A stretch of 64,000 nucleotides of DNA, taken from assembly GCA_030686995.1 (NCBI GenBank), contig CM060692.1:10831465-10895464 (forward strand), read 5' to 3'. The stretch comes from Artemisia argyi. Its lineage: Eukaryota > Streptophyta > Magnoliopsida > Asterales > Asteraceae. The notes beneath the pieces were generated by a model. That model worked only from the letters and a program-made list of their open reading frames with translations, searched no databases and was not told where the DNA came from. Shown here in pieces: positions 12,060 to 23,492 of this stretch (within the stretch, counting starts at the first letter, position 1; each line of letters begins with the position of its first letter). The position numbers were made by a program, and so were the translations under genes.

Positions 12060-13839
12060 TGTTTCATGTGTGTATAGCTATAGTAAGATCTACAGTTTCT
12101 TAATTTTAGGTGGGTGTACAGTATTTGGGTGAGGATTTGTGGCTATACTTTATTTTCCCAACCACATATTCCTTTCTTATATACCTAAATTTTCTCTAGA
12201 TCCTTCATTCGCATTAGGGTTTTCGAGCTTCTGCATCTTCTTTCTTCGATGAAATAGTCATTGTTACTAGGTGTGGACTATCCGATTTTATGTTTGATTC
12301 ACTTCTTAAGCGTTTAATTACATGTTTCACATATGTGATTCTTGATTTATTGGATTAGGGTTTCGTCATAATGCTTTGTATTTTTTATTAGGTTTAGGCA
12401 TATTTTTAGGGGTTTGATGAATTATGTTGTTTTGTTATAAATTTTGTCTTTAATTACATGAATCTGTTCTGTGGCAGTTGATTTTTGGATTAGGGTTTCG
12501 CCATATTTTTGGGTATCTCCTACATTTTGCTGTTTATTTATGAATATTTTTGTTTCCTCTATTCTTAAGGTGGTATTTAAGGTTTAGGATTATGGAGTTG
12601 GTTGCTTTAATTGGTAGTTATATATTTGCAGACCTGAAACATAAATATCTGTTTTACCTTTTGATTGTCATTGTCACTTGGCTGTAGATATGTGGTGGAA
12701 ATATTCATGTTATGTGGTATGCGTTTCAGATATTATTGGCATCAAGGTATGCGTTTCATTTGTTATTATGCAACTGTGTTCACTTGCTACCATGGCGGAA
12801 ATTGGGTCTTTCTATGACCTGACCCCTATTTATAGGTCTGAGCCTAATTATTTGTTGCATCACTTTGACGGTTTGATACTGTTTATCTGATTTTTTTGGA
12901 TATATGATTTTATGGTTTCTAATGAAGTTCCTTCGTCTATTGATGCCAAAATTAAAAAATAATCAAAAATAATGATTTAGTTAGTTTGTAGAATGGGTTT
13001 TGGATCTGTTGTTTCCATTTATATTTATAATAGTTGAATGATGAGATGTTATTGTTTGTCAAGTTCCTTATTATTAAAAACTAGAAAAGCACTAAATAAA
13101 TGGATTGTGTAAAAAAAATCATTTTGTGTTCTTGCTGTTATATCATTTCTTGGGTGTCAACAGCTAATAATAAAATGCCCATCATGATAGTATTGCTTGC
13201 TGTGAGATGTGTCTATTGTGGAAAGTCTCTGTTTTCAGCTTATCTTAGTCACAGAGCAAGGTAGTCCTCAAAATATCCTTAAATCTTTGAATTCGTGTTG
13301 TAGGCTTCGCTTCGCATAATGGGAGGGCAACACATTCTCAATCTGTGTTTGTAACCATGGTGGATGTACTGCTAGGCAAAGTTACAGTTGAGGTAATCCG
13401 CATCTTGGCGAGGCAAATTATTGGATTTGCAGCCATGGCGGATAGGCCATTCTTTTTACTTTCATTGCATATAAAGTTCACTTTACTCTTTACCCTAAGG
13501 CAATGATGATAAGTATTTGCACCTTGAATGTTTCAATTACATGATCTGCTTATACCGGTATCTTGGCACGACAATATGACTTGAATTAGGACTGCAGCCA
13601 TGGCTGGTATTTTATGTAGGATTTTACAGTGCATATCTGAGCCTTTTACAGATTTGAAAAAACATTTCCTAGAACGTTAAACTTAGTATTTCAAACGGGA
13701 AGGTATACATAATTATTTGCAGAGGTAATCCAAATGATCCACAAGTTTACTTTAGTTGTTTACTATTGTCAATGGCCTTGCTTGAATGGTTACAGTTTAT
13801 CTTAACAATGTGCAGACGCTTAGGTGACTTACTTCTGAA
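12060..13839 (+). other. 5'-UTR/intron-like sequence, no ORF
   Basis: The sequence resembles a plant leader: CT-rich with CGCATTAGGGTTTTCGAGC, then T-rich intron-like DNA. Three or four copies of CCATGGCGG- or CCATGGTGG-like sites (near 12790, 13356, 13431, 13601) are scattered through it. No open frame longer than 70 codons is convincing. Confidence 0.35.
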
Positions 13840-14016
13840 ATGAAGTTAACGCCTGAAGTCGATGAGAAAAGTGACCAAGAATTTGGAATGTTAAAGAATG
13901 GTGGTTTGAAATGTGATATAATGGGTTACAGTCCCATGATTAGCAGGTTTTGTCAAGCAGAGGATGTTAATAAAGTTGAGAAAAGCTGTCTGGGGTCTTC
14001 GGAGGATAATTATTGA
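13840..14016 (+). CDS. Short PPR-like ORF fragment (58 aa)
   Basis: An ATG at 13840 opens 58 codons to TGA at 14014-14016. Residues include the core CDIMGYSPMISRFCQAEDVN, which resembles one helix pair of a pentatricopeptide repeat. A real PPR protein would need many tandem repeats and none are seen next to it. It is probably a captured or degraded exon. Confidence 0.3.
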   Translation: MKLTPEVDEKSDQEFGMLKNGGLKCDIMGYSPMISRFCQAEDVNKVEKSCLGSSEDNY

Positions 14017-14358
14017 TGTAAACTTTTTTTAATTGCTTTGATATAACTTAAATTGTATAGATGTGTGAAAGGTGTTTAAAATATTGTTTTCTTTTTATGA
14101 GCGCAGGGGCGAAAGATGGCTGGCAAAGTCAGTTTGGATTTCAGTCTCACTTTCTCTCCTGCGCCACCTAAGATATGTTTTATACTATTTAAATTCTTTA
14201 TTATGATGCAAGTTTGGGTTTTTATGAGTTTAACTGTTAGTTACTGAAAAAATATATTATTATGAAAAAATATATCATTACTGAAAAAATATAGTCGTTT
14301 TCAGCTACAAATAGTAATCACCCAAGTTTCTGCTAAGCATTTCTTTGTTTTCATATAA

Positions 14359-14465
14359 GAGGTCTAATGTTAGGAGCAACATCGATACGACAAGTTCTGC
14401 TGCTTTTTCATTCGCTTGGAGATCAGCCTCATAACCCATGGAACCCATTTCTGAAATTCCACAGG
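14359..14465 (+). other. Exon-like fragment with splice donor
   Basis: The open stretch LLLFHSLGDQPHNPWNPFLK ends at CACAG followed by GTATGC, a good donor. I do not recognise the protein. It lies in the series of exon-like pieces inside the candidate Helitron. Confidence 0.25.
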
Positions 14466-15858
14466 TATGCTTCTATGATCCTTTCAGTGACAAAGGGGGG
14501 CATTTTAATTAAAACCTTGAATTTTGTCTACAAGTTAACATGCAAGCTTGCAATTAATTATAAGTTTGAATTTAAATTAGACACGTTTTCTTGATCAATC
14601 TATGTTTGATTTAAAAAGGTTGGGTTTGGTTTAAAATGGGTCACCAGGTGTCTTTTGTAGTACGGGTTAGTTTAGGATGTATTCAGTTTTAGTGGGTCAT
14701 TTTTTACACATGACAAGTACTCCAAGTGACGAAAACTAAAGTTTGTGTGTGACTTCATGTTTGGTCAATTGGGTTTAATTCAGTTTAAGTTAGTTAGTGT
14801 AGTAAGGGGTGTTTCTGATTGTGTTTCCAAACTAGATTCTGCGTTTTCAAAACTGTCTTGCTCTTTCACAAATGTATGTTGTAGACATATAACAATTTTC
14901 TCCTGATGATTTGCCAAACAATTACTCCAAAACGCAGTCCCAAACAGCTCTCGGGCAAGGGATTTTGTGTCGCGGCTACATCCCATACACAAGGACGATC
15001 ACTAACATGCTACGGTCAGCATCTTTGGTATCTGCTACTGTTATTTGTTTTTGTACGCAAAAAATTACCGTTTAATAACTTATCATCGGCCACAACAATA
15101 TAATTAGGTAACGCTTATTCACCATTTGTAATAGAGAAGGCAAAATGGGCGAGTTTGGTAATGGGTCAAAATGGATATTTTTGGCATGGGTCTTTCGAGG
15201 CAATGTTCGATTGTCTTTCGAGGAAGTGGTAATAATATTTGACCCGTTTGGATCAGATGTGCACAAATGGACTCAAGCCTATACACGCTCCTACACCAAA
15301 CCTGGAAAAGTCTCATAATGTATGTATGCTCTTTCTTTACTACCTGATGTGTAAGAATTAGCTGAAACTTAATATATGAGAAAAACTGATGTTGTGTTTT
15401 TAATATTTTTATGAATTTTTTTAGCTTTAAGGCTTATCAGTTTACCAACTAAGTTTTGAACCTGTTATGATGTTATAATAGCACCATGCATAAGTATTTT
15501 TACTATATCAAAGTTGTTATCACGTTCAAACTTAGATTACATTTGTAAAAATACCAACAAAAGTAATTGTGGCCCCTATTTAAGCTATCATGTTTTACCT
15601 TCGCCTTAAATTAATTATACAGATTATGACAAATAGCACAATAAGTGTTTTTTTTAATGCTTTGCAACAAAGAAATGCAATTTGGGACCGAACTGGTTGT
15701 TATTAAAAGTTTACTAGAATGATAAGCAGTTTTTGTTGAAGCTATAAACGTTTGTTGTTAACCTTAACAAAACACCACCTTAATTTAATTTTACAACTTC
15801 TATGCTTCTACCAGGGAACGTGTTTAACATTGAAACGTCGAGGCAGGCTTAAAGGAAC

Positions 15859-16242
15859 TTGGATTCATTATCTTTGTCTTCAAACATCAAAGTACATCCA
15901 CTTCCTGATAAAAAACAAGACGGAGGTATTGTTGTTGGGATTAAGCTTAAAGAAGACACGCAAACTATAGTCGGAGATGTTGCTAAGTTGCAGTTACTTG
16001 CCTATTGTTTGGCACGGATTCCTTCCTATTCTGGTGATTTATTAAATTATCTTTTATACATTTTAAACTGTTGTAATTTCATCAATATTTATACTTTTGT
16101 ATGCTTTCAGGATTCAATCCTACCAGGTGGGAACGTTTCATTTGTGTACCGGAACATTGAAGGCTTTAATAGATCTATTATTGGCTCTGTTTTCACTAGC
16201 AGCATACTCAATCCTCATGTGAGATTATTCTTTCCTTTATAA
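15859..16242 (+). CDS. Unrecognised ORF, probably two exons and a read-through intron
   Basis: The frame encodes NIKVHPLPDKKQDGGIVVGI and, further on, GGNVSFVYRNIEGFNRSIIG. The AT-rich piece between them (about 16035-16110, ending TGCTTTCAG) looks like an intron that happens to stay open. A following exon-like piece at about 16581-16640 includes GRPNPCTFVELN after a TATGCAG acceptor. There is no ATG at the beginning and I cannot name the family. It may be a fragment captured by the surrounding element. Confidence 0.3.
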   Translation: MDSLSLSSNIKVHPLPDKKQDGGIVVGIKLKEDTQTIVGDVAKLQLLAYCLARIPSYSGDLLNYLLYILNCCNFINIYTFVCFQDSILPGGNVSFVYRNIEGFNRSIIGSVFTSSILNPHVRLFFPL

Positions 16243-17016
16243 TATTTTGTGTTTCAGCCTACAAGTTGCAATCGATTTTATAGTTTGTAGTCTAAAATAA
16301 TTCAATTGTTGTTACAAAACACTCTATACAACAAACTATTCTCTCTTTAGGCTTCTTACCCAACCCTACTATTTTGTCTCCTTTAACAGATCTCCAACAA
16401 ATCATGTGTAGCTAAGATTTTGCTATTTTGGCTATAAGGTTGGATAGGTCATGTACACGTATAAAAATTTGTTGAGGTGCTCAATAATGCTCCTCTCGCA
16501 TTGCACTTTGTAGATTAGTTTTTATATTATTGAATTATCATGTATGATCTTTAAATCAGATTTTTTTAATGTGATATGCAGGTGATGGAAAACTTTGGCA
16601 GACCTAACCCATGCACCTTTGTTGAGCTTAACATTCAGAGGCTGCTATAATCATGAAAGATTACCAGAATGAAGACCATTATTTTTTGTAAACTCAACTA
16701 CTTGGCAACCTGTTCTTTCAACAAAGAGGCGCATGATTTTTGTCAAAGCAGATTTAGCCTATCATGCGTGATCCGGAACGAAAATTTGTAATTTTATACT
16801 AATACTTTGTTATTATCACATCAGACAATACATATGGCAAATTGCAAAAAATGATCAGGTTCTCATCATGTTTGTATTTACTGTGGTTATGCTTATGAAG
16901 TATTTAATGTTTCTAAACCGGAATCTGGAAGAAACGATGGTCTCTTGGATGATAAAGACGCCTATAATACTTATGTATGCAAACAGCCTGCCGCGAAGCG
17001 CGGGCTACAATCCTAG

Positions 17017-17412
17017 TTATATATAAAAAATCGATTACATTAATAAATGTAAAAAAAAATTTGTAAAACAATAAAATTTTCACATTCATAGTTTTGTTAA
17101 AAAAATAAAATAAAAAATAAATCCACACTTTTAACTATGAAGAATTATAAGATTTCTCCATACTATTATTTGTAACAACCAAATTTTCTACATTTTGAGA
17201 AAGTGTGGAGAATTTGAATGTTACAAATAAACTCAACATTTATAAGTGTGGACATTCTTAAGTGAGATGTTTTTTGTCTTTATTTGTTGCAACATCTTTA
17301 AGAGATTGGCACAACCAAAGACAATGTAAATCAATCCATCATACATGAGGCTCCTGTACAGCTCAACGATATATATGAAACAACATCTACTCCGAACTGG
17401 ACTATCCTACCA
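17017..17412. repeat. Duplicated segment, copy B (second part)
   Basis: After a stretch with weak palindromes like those of the 700-1135 MITE (AAGTGTGGA motifs, 17120-17260), the sequence from about 17280 matches 1390-1513 closely, including ATCCATCATACATGAGGCTC. Confidence 0.6.
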
Positions 17413-17759
17413 CACTACAAGAAAATAGACTTTAGTGATAGAGGTTTTAGTGACACAAAAAAGTGTCCCTAAGTCTAATCTTTTAGTGACACTTTTTAAA
17501 AAATATGGGTAAAAGATTAAAACTTTGATATTTATTGACACTTTTTATGTACAAAAAGTGTCTTAAAAGATAAAAAATGTATCCTTGAACTTTTTTTTAT
17601 CACTATAAATAGACTTTTGCTTACTGGACTTCTACTTACACTTATTAAGTATAGGAAACACCTCAAAATTTTAGTGACACTTTTTCACGTTTAGTTGAAA
17701 TTTTTTAACTTTCGGTGACATAGTTTTAAATGTCACTAAAAGACAATATTTTTGTAGCG
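17413..17759. mobile_element. CACTA-like MITE, copy B
   Basis: Same termini and flanks as 1514-1864, with the last bases GTAGCG instead of GTAGTG. It belongs to the duplicated segment rather than to an independent insertion. Confidence 0.65.
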
Positions 17760-18018
17760 CATGTGCTTTTTGTTAAAACTGAACGAGACTTCTAACACTA
17801 AATATTTGGACATGGTATATGTATAAAAATTCAAGACACTCACACTACATTAAAACTAAACATGATTTCTAACAAAAAAATTTGGACATGGTACATATCA
17901 ACAAAATCGATATATTTTTAGTGTAATATATTTTACCGGGGTGAATTAACCCTTTTACCCAAAAAACAAAATCGATATATTTTGTGATATTTAACCCTAC
18001 ATTAAGAAAAATGTCTTA
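17760..18018. repeat. Duplicated segment, copy B (third part)
   Basis: It matches 1865-1965 joined to 4976-5080, without the foldback element found in copy A. This shows the uninterrupted target of that element. The segment stops at ATTAAGAAA, where the next insertions begin, and resumes at about 21660. Confidence 0.65.
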
Positions 18019-18329
18019 GGGTGGTGGCAACGATGCGGTATTGAGCTCGGTTTGCAGCCATGCCGAGCGGCAACACCGCCGCCACTGCCGCGGCATGGCT
18101 GCAGTTTGATCCCATGCGGTGAAAATTACCGAAGCGGTTTGGAGAGAATCAAACAAAAAAGTATACGTTGGGCATTAAATGGTTGTTGGCATATAGCCAT
18201 TTGGAGGAGCGGGGTTCAAAAAAAAAAATCATTCTATAAATACTAGACAAATGAAACATACAAAATCACTTCCAATCAAACTTTCACTACTACCTTCTAT
18301 ATAACATATTTTTTTAAAAATTTGTAGTA

Positions 18330-18470
18330 TGGATCCTAGGAAAGCAAAAGGAGTTTCGACATCAACAAGAGGTCGTGGACGGGGTTCTCAATCACAACCC
18401 GTTCGTCCATCGATGAATCGACAATACCATCCACACCAAATGACTCCTCAATCGACAATACCTTTTATAT
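18330..18470 (+). pseudogene. Truncated Harbinger ORF1 N-terminus
   Basis: An ATG at 18330 opens a short basic, Arg/Gly/Ser/Gln-rich frame that soon ends at TAA, followed by AT-rich sequence like a 3' UTR. It lacks the SANT/Myb-like domain and is a leftover of internal deletion. Confidence 0.45.
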
Positions 18471-18732
18471 AACATAATTATGTTTTTTTTTCTAAGTATT
18501 ATGTAATGTTCTTTTAAATATTAATGAAATATTTATGTTTTTATTAAATTGTTTATTTTATAATTTATGAAAATAAAAAATAAAAAAATAAAATTAGTTG
18601 AGGTATGGTGAATCATGATTGCCACTAAAAAAGTATGGTGAGGTATATGGTTGAGGTATGAGATGAGGTGGAATGATATTGTGAGTGGTGAGTGGTGAAG
18701 TATGGGGTTTTTGGTTGAATCATGGTTGCCAC

Positions 18733-19480
18733 CAGTGTTCTGAAAGGCTCAAGGCGCACTAAGGCGCAAAGGGGGGCAAAGAACCTCGAGTCGAGGCGCA
18801 TTCCAAGGTGAGGGATTCATGAATGCGAGGCGCACTAAAAATATTAAGTTTTTTTATAACATATATGATCATTTATGTAGCTTAAATAACACAAAATAAC
18901 TTTAAAATACTTAATGCACGACACATATTGCCATTATAAATATTAAAATGGATCAGTTGTCACTTTTAAAATGGATCAACTTTTTGACTCGATGACCTAG
19001 AGATTAAAATCCATATCAGACTAAATATTCTTGTGTCCTATATTTGTAGCTTACATCTAACAAAGCTCATAATTTAAACCAAAATATCAAGCAAGCAACA
19101 TATTAATATTCAAGGCACAATGCCATATTTTCATGATAATAAGTCGTAAAGAAAATACTTAATGAAACAAAGTAACTTCTTAAAGAAAATTTCAACCAAT
19201 AAAATAAACATAGAATTCATTCAAATTTACACATGATACAAATACTCACCCTATGAATTAAAAGGCCCATATATCTTATCTTAATATTAAAAAAAAAAAA
19301 GAAAAAAAAAAAAAGAAAAAAATTGTTAGATCTCCTAGGCGCAAAAAGCCCCAAGGTGCAAAGGCGCAAAAAGCCCCCAAGGCGCGCGCTTTTTGTGGGA
19401 TTCATGCATGTCGTGAGCCTCGATCTGAAAAAATCCCAAAGGCTGGAGCCTTGCTCCTAGGCGCGATTTTGACAACTATG
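18733..19480. mobile_element. hAT-like non-autonomous element inside a Harbinger TIR
   Basis: It is flanked by perfect 8-bp repeats GTTGCCAC (18725-18732 and 19481-19488). Its ends are CAGTGTTCTGAAA and, inverted, CATAGTTGTCAAA. Next to the ends are GGCGC-rich blocks (AAGGCGCACTAAGGCGC and CCTAGGCGCG). There is no transposase. The 8-bp duplication and CA...TG termini fit the hAT group. Confidence 0.75.
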
Positions 19481-19496
19481 GTTGCCACCACCCTTA

Positions 19497-21658
19497 TCTA
19501 TAATACTATAAGATTCAGTCCCTAAATTTAATGTGGAGTTATGATGATAGAATTTTTAGAGTTAGAAACAAGTTGGAGTCGTTTAGTAGTTACATAGAGT
19601 ACAAGATAGCTAATTCTCGGAATTCAATGCAGCCTCATAATGACTATACAATTATGAAAGGAGATGAAGTGCAAGGGTTGCCCGAATTGATCACATGCAT
19701 TTAGTATAGAATTAAAGTCGGTTAGATGAAGTGCAAGGGTTGCGAAAGGTTGCAAGAATAATTAATGATTTAACCTAATTCATGCCTATATAAACCGGCG
19801 AAAATTACATTTAGTATGTACATTTGAAGATGATTCACACATCTTTTAGATCTTTGATTGTTGGTAGCGGTATGCAAATTCTCTTTTGCAACATTTTGGA
19901 GATGATTCACACATTTTTTTAGATCTTTGTAATTAACTTGGTCTTCTTTTTTTTCTTAATTTAGTTATCATACGCAGGTATCATGAAAATCACACCAAGA
20001 TCATGCATGCTCAGATAAATGGAACAAAAGATTGGGATACCAACTATTTTCTTTGTTTCTTACATATTTAGGTGATTGTTATAGATACACATATATATAG
20101 ATATATGTATTATGTTAATGCATTTTCATATACAAGTAATTTATGTGCGTTTTTTATTGATGTAGCTCACATGTGCGAATATATTCAAGAAAATGTGCAC
20201 GAGCATGTATGTAAAGTAACATTTAAATGGTTAAGTGATACTTTTTAGCATGATTAGTTTATGTAAGTAGTTGCTTTCAAATGCTCTTTGAGAAATATTA
20301 GAATGAATTTATCGTGTGCAATTGAATTATTATTGAAAAGAAGAAGGTCCGCGCATCGCAAAATGTTTTCTTTTTTCTATATGTAGAATCATTAGTGAGA
20401 AACCAATATTTACGCCCATTAAATGAGTTTGCCATAATAGCAAAATACGACATATTAAAAATATCACATTGAGTAATGAATAAAAAGGAAAAAATACATA
20501 ATTTTGACTTACATCCGTTTGTAAATTATAATATTAAATAAAAAAAGTTGAGTTTTAAACATAAGCAAAAGTTCAAACTTTTATCGAAAAACAAAACCGG
20601 TGCATTTAATGTGAAGTATATACAACATCGAGATGAAAGTGCAAGGTTTGCCGGAATTTATCACATGATATTTAGTAATTAGTATAGAATTAAAAGTCGG
20701 TTATAGATTGAGATGAAGTTGAAAAGGTTGCAAGAATAATCGATGATTTAACCTAATGCAATATATATAGATATATGTATTATGTTAATGCATTTTTATA
20801 TACAAGTAATTTATATGTGTTTTCTATTGATTTAGCTCACATGTGCGAATTGATTAAAGAAAATGTGCACGAGCATGTATGTAAAACAACATTTAAATGG
20901 TTAAATGATACTTTTTAGCATGATTATTTTATGTAAGCATGCAACTTGAATAATGAATATAAAAGAAAAAGTACATAACTTTTGCTCAAACCCATTTGTA
21001 AATTAAAAAAATTAAGTTTAAGACATAATAGTGGAGTCCAAAGGTTTTAGGAATTATTAATAGTGTGTTAATTAATAGTCATTTAGTTAGGTATTTAGAA
21101 TTGAGTTTATTGATAAAATTTATTAATATTAGTTAGACTTCAATGTTAATTTTCAATGAAATTAGTTGTACAATAAAATGAGATGAAGCTCAAAAGGTTT
21201 GTAACGATTTTTATACAGTTTATGTGGCATTATTATATATACATTATTACACAAACTTTAACTTACAAACTTAATAAAGAAAATATTTAACGCACATTAA
21301 ACTATGACCAATTAGATAGACCCCGTGTGCTTCATATTACTATGCAAAAACCATCTAATTGACAAGTATTGTAGGGTTAAGTAATAGAAAAAAAAAGCCA
21401 TTTTTTTTATCATGCAAATAAATAATAGGCCAAAAGAAATAAAGTCATCACAACTTATTAACCAAAAGCTGTTATATAAAATACAACACCACAAAAGCAA
21501 AACAACATCAAACAATTTTAAATTTTTATACAAGAAAGTTAAAACATCATACAACATACTAAACAATAATTAAGTATACACTCGCAAATATACAGAAAGA
21601 ATACACGATTAACAATTAGATTCTTAGCCCGTGCGTAGCACGAGTTCTGCATGCCTCG
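19497..21658 (+). mobile_element. Helitron-like element, 2.16 kb
   Basis: It begins TCTATAATACTATAAG directly after an A, and ends with a hairpin CCCGTGCGTAGCACGAG (21628-21644), TTCTGCATGC and CTCG before T. CTCG is not the canonical CTRR. Comparison with copy A places the right boundary within about 3 bp of this point. The interior has a TATATAAA box at 19787 and two GATGATTCACACAT blocks but no clear protein. A relative in opposite orientation lies at 44.9-54.0 kb. Confidence 0.6.
19787..20050 (+). promoter_or_regulatory. Promoter-like block of the Helitron-like element
   Basis: CCTATATAAACCGG (TATA at 19787-19794) is followed at about 40 bp by two near-copies of GATGATTCACACATCTTTTAG, a possible donor GTATGC at about 19870, and a CGCAGGTATCATG acceptor/start-like site near 19980. 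The same order recurs on the minus strand of each unit of the 45.3-54.0-kb array, where it is well conserved. No convincing product follows. Confidence 0.4.
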
Positions 21659-21904
21659 TTACACATATTTATAAACATGACACATTTCATAAAAACTACT
21701 ACTAGATATTTTACGAGAAAAAATTCATGTAGCCAGTGCCCCACCCTAGGTCCGCCCCTCTCAACCAACAAAATATCTTAAGTTTTTTCCTATAAATTAC
21801 GCATTTGATGGTTCTCAAATGTTTAGTTAGGGATACTAGTTTATATTTTTGAATAATTGTGTTTATTTAATTAATTGATGCAATGGATGCCTAGTTTGCC
21901 AAAT
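21659..21904. repeat. Duplicated segment, copy B (fourth part)
   Basis: It matches 5085-5265, ending GCAATGGATGCCTAG where copy A has GCAAGGTGTGCCTAAG and enters the ankyrin/PGG gene. In copy B the sequence then diverges and no gene follows. Confidence 0.6.
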
Positions 21905-21970
21905 AAAGATTATTTTTTGACCAAAACTTATTTTTTTTTTAAAATAAGTTTTGGTCAAAAAATAATCTTT
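21905..21970. repeat. Perfect 30-bp inverted repeat with 6-nt loop
   Basis: The left arm (21905-21934) and right arm (21941-21970) are exact reverse complements around a T6 loop. The arms include TTTTTTGACCAAAACTT. It could extrude as a cruciform or be transcribed as a hairpin. Confidence 0.9.
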
Positions 21971-22574
21971 TTAAAAATAATCTTAAGCCTCCATAATCTT
22001 TCGCGCTAAATATACACATCTTATCTAAAACAAGGGTTTTCATGTTTTGCTCATCTTAATAAGTTGACTTTTGAACGTGCATATTTTTGTTAGGAGTGAG
22101 CATGATTTTGACTTGGTATTACTATATATAGTATTTGACTATTTGTCGTTTAAAACGACGTCAGATAATTTTTTTTTCAGCCTGTTAACACGCCTGAGGC
22201 CCATGTCCAAGATGTTGGCCTGCTAAGGCCCGATCCAATCAATCGCTAATTATTCATCTTCGACACACTTTTGGATAGTTCCGGTGACACCGACTCATAT
22301 GATCACAACCTCCTCTTCTTCTATCATCAACAACAAAACACCTCCCCTGAATATCAACGGTGGCCGCTGTCGGGCTTACCGAATTAAGTAACATCGTTTT
22401 AACTAATTTCCTATTTTCTAGATCTCACTCTTTATATAATTCCCTTATAATCAGAAGGTTAAAAAAAATGAAATCAATCAAAAGGGCTCATCTCTTTCCT
22501 TATTTTTATTCATACCTTTTTCTTTATTTTAATTCTTAATAAATGGGGTGTTGATTGAATTGTGATTGAAGCAG

Positions 22575-22670
22575 ATGGAGGGAAGAATAATAATTATGAA
22601 AAGATAGATCCAACCAGAATGTCTAAACATTCTGTTATTGAACAAAAAAGAAGGAGCAAAATTAATGAAA
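22575..22670 (+). pseudogene. bHLH (BIM-like) exon fragment
   Basis: The exon is bounded by GCAG and GTGCCT. It encodes the basic region SKHSVIEQKRRSKINE, which closely resembles the basic region of BIM-type bHLH transcription factors (KHSVTEQRRRSKINER), including splitting of the last Arg codon by the intron. BIM proteins act with BES1 in brassinosteroid signalling. The helix-loop-helix exons do not follow; the next 0.3 kb is intron-like and then (TA)n. An upstream open piece (about 22260-22385) might be another exon. It is most likely a fragment. Confidence 0.6.
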
Positions 22671-22920
22671 GTGCCTACTTTTTTTTTATTACTTTACCAC
22701 TAGGTATTTAGCATGAAAACACTTTCCCCATCTGATGAAGGATGGGTTAATGCTTTGTTAGTTTGTTAAAACTGTAAGATCTTTTTTTGGCTTCTTTTAT
22801 GATCCACAACGACATTGTTACTACAGTAGTAGAATATGGAATTTTATATATTGTTTGTTTGTTTAAAGGGTGTTTGGATGTATGTTTTCCACTTATATAT
22901 ATATATCAGTTATTGACTTT

Positions 22921-22922
<2 letters not shown>

Positions 22923-23001
<79 letters not shown>
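22923..23001. repeat. (TA)n microsatellite
   Basis: About 40 TA units. It directly borders a MITE on the right. Confidence 0.95.
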
Positions 23002-23005
<4 letters not shown>

Positions 23006-23009
23006 AATG

Positions 23010-23187
23010 GATCAAGTAAGAAAGAATAATTAAAATAAGAAGGGTAAGAAGTAATTCTAGTCACACATTTCAAGTTAGGAGGGAAAATTTGAAGGAAGAT
23101 GCATCCACTTTTGTAGGTGCATCTGAAATGTGTGGCTATGGTTACTTCTTATCATTCCTATTTTAATTATTCTTTCTATTTGATCAT
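23010..23187. mobile_element. Foldback MITE, about 180 bp
   Basis: About 60 bp at each end are inverted copies: left GATCAAGTAAGAAAGAATAA and right TTATTCTTTCTATTTGATC, continuing through AAGAAGTAA and CACACATTTCA. It has no coding capacity and lies next to TA-rich DNA, so a TA target duplication cannot be distinguished from the repeat. Confidence 0.7.

Positions 23188-23195
<8 letters not shown>

Positions 23196-23262
<67 letters not shown>
23196..23262. repeat. (CT)n then (TA)n microsatellite
   Basis: About 11 CT units followed by about 23 TA units. Confidence 0.9.
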
Positions 23263-23267
<5 letters not shown>

Positions 23268-23420
23268 AAAATATTAGCTACAATTAATTGTAGCTAATTG
23301 GCTACAATTTTGTGCTATAAATGTGGGTCCTTGATTCTTTTTGTTGGTCCTGATTTTTTTCTGTGGGTCCCTGATTCAATGCTAGTGTATTTTTTATAAA
23401 AGATTGTAGCCAAGCTATCC

Positions 23421-23424
<4 letters not shown>
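23263..23424. mobile_element. MITE with GGCTACAAT-type inverted ends, about 160 bp
   Basis: The left end TATGGAAAATATTAGCTACA matches the inverse of the right end, TATGGGGATAGCTTGGCTACA. The interior repeats the phrase TGTGGGTCC/TTGGTCC. It is embedded in (TA)n on both sides, as expected of elements that duplicate TA. Confidence 0.65.

Positions 23425-23490
<66 letters not shown>
23425..23490. repeat. (TA)n microsatellite
   Basis: About 33 TA units at the right edge of the MITE. Confidence 0.95.

Positions 23491-23492
<2 letters not shown>

Larger units (their letters stand above)
12053..17016 (+). mobile_element. Candidate Helitron carrying exon-like fragments
   Basis: The right end fits a Helitron 3' terminus: a hairpin CCGCG-AAG-CGCGG at 16991-17003, then ACAATC, then CTAG at 17013-17016, followed by T. 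The proposed left end TCTATAGTGT at 12053 follows an A, as expected for A/T insertion, but its choice is tentative. The interior looks like a string of exons and introns (12.1-16.7 kb) with no complete gene. The element interrupts copy B of the duplicated segment, which resumes just after 17250. Confidence 0.45.
18019..19493 (+). mobile_element. Deleted PIF/Harbinger element with nested insertion
   Basis: The ends are GGGTGGTGGCAAC and its inverse GTTGCCACCACCC, flanked by TTA at 18016-18018 and 19494-19496. The right TIR is interrupted by a hAT-like element (18733-19480); without it the element is about 0.72 kb. It retains a promoter (TCTATAAATACT at about 18232) and the start of a basic N-terminus at 18330 (MDPRKAKGVSTSTRGRGRG), which resembles the start of Harbinger ORF1. 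The rest of the coding region is gone. Confidence 0.75.
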
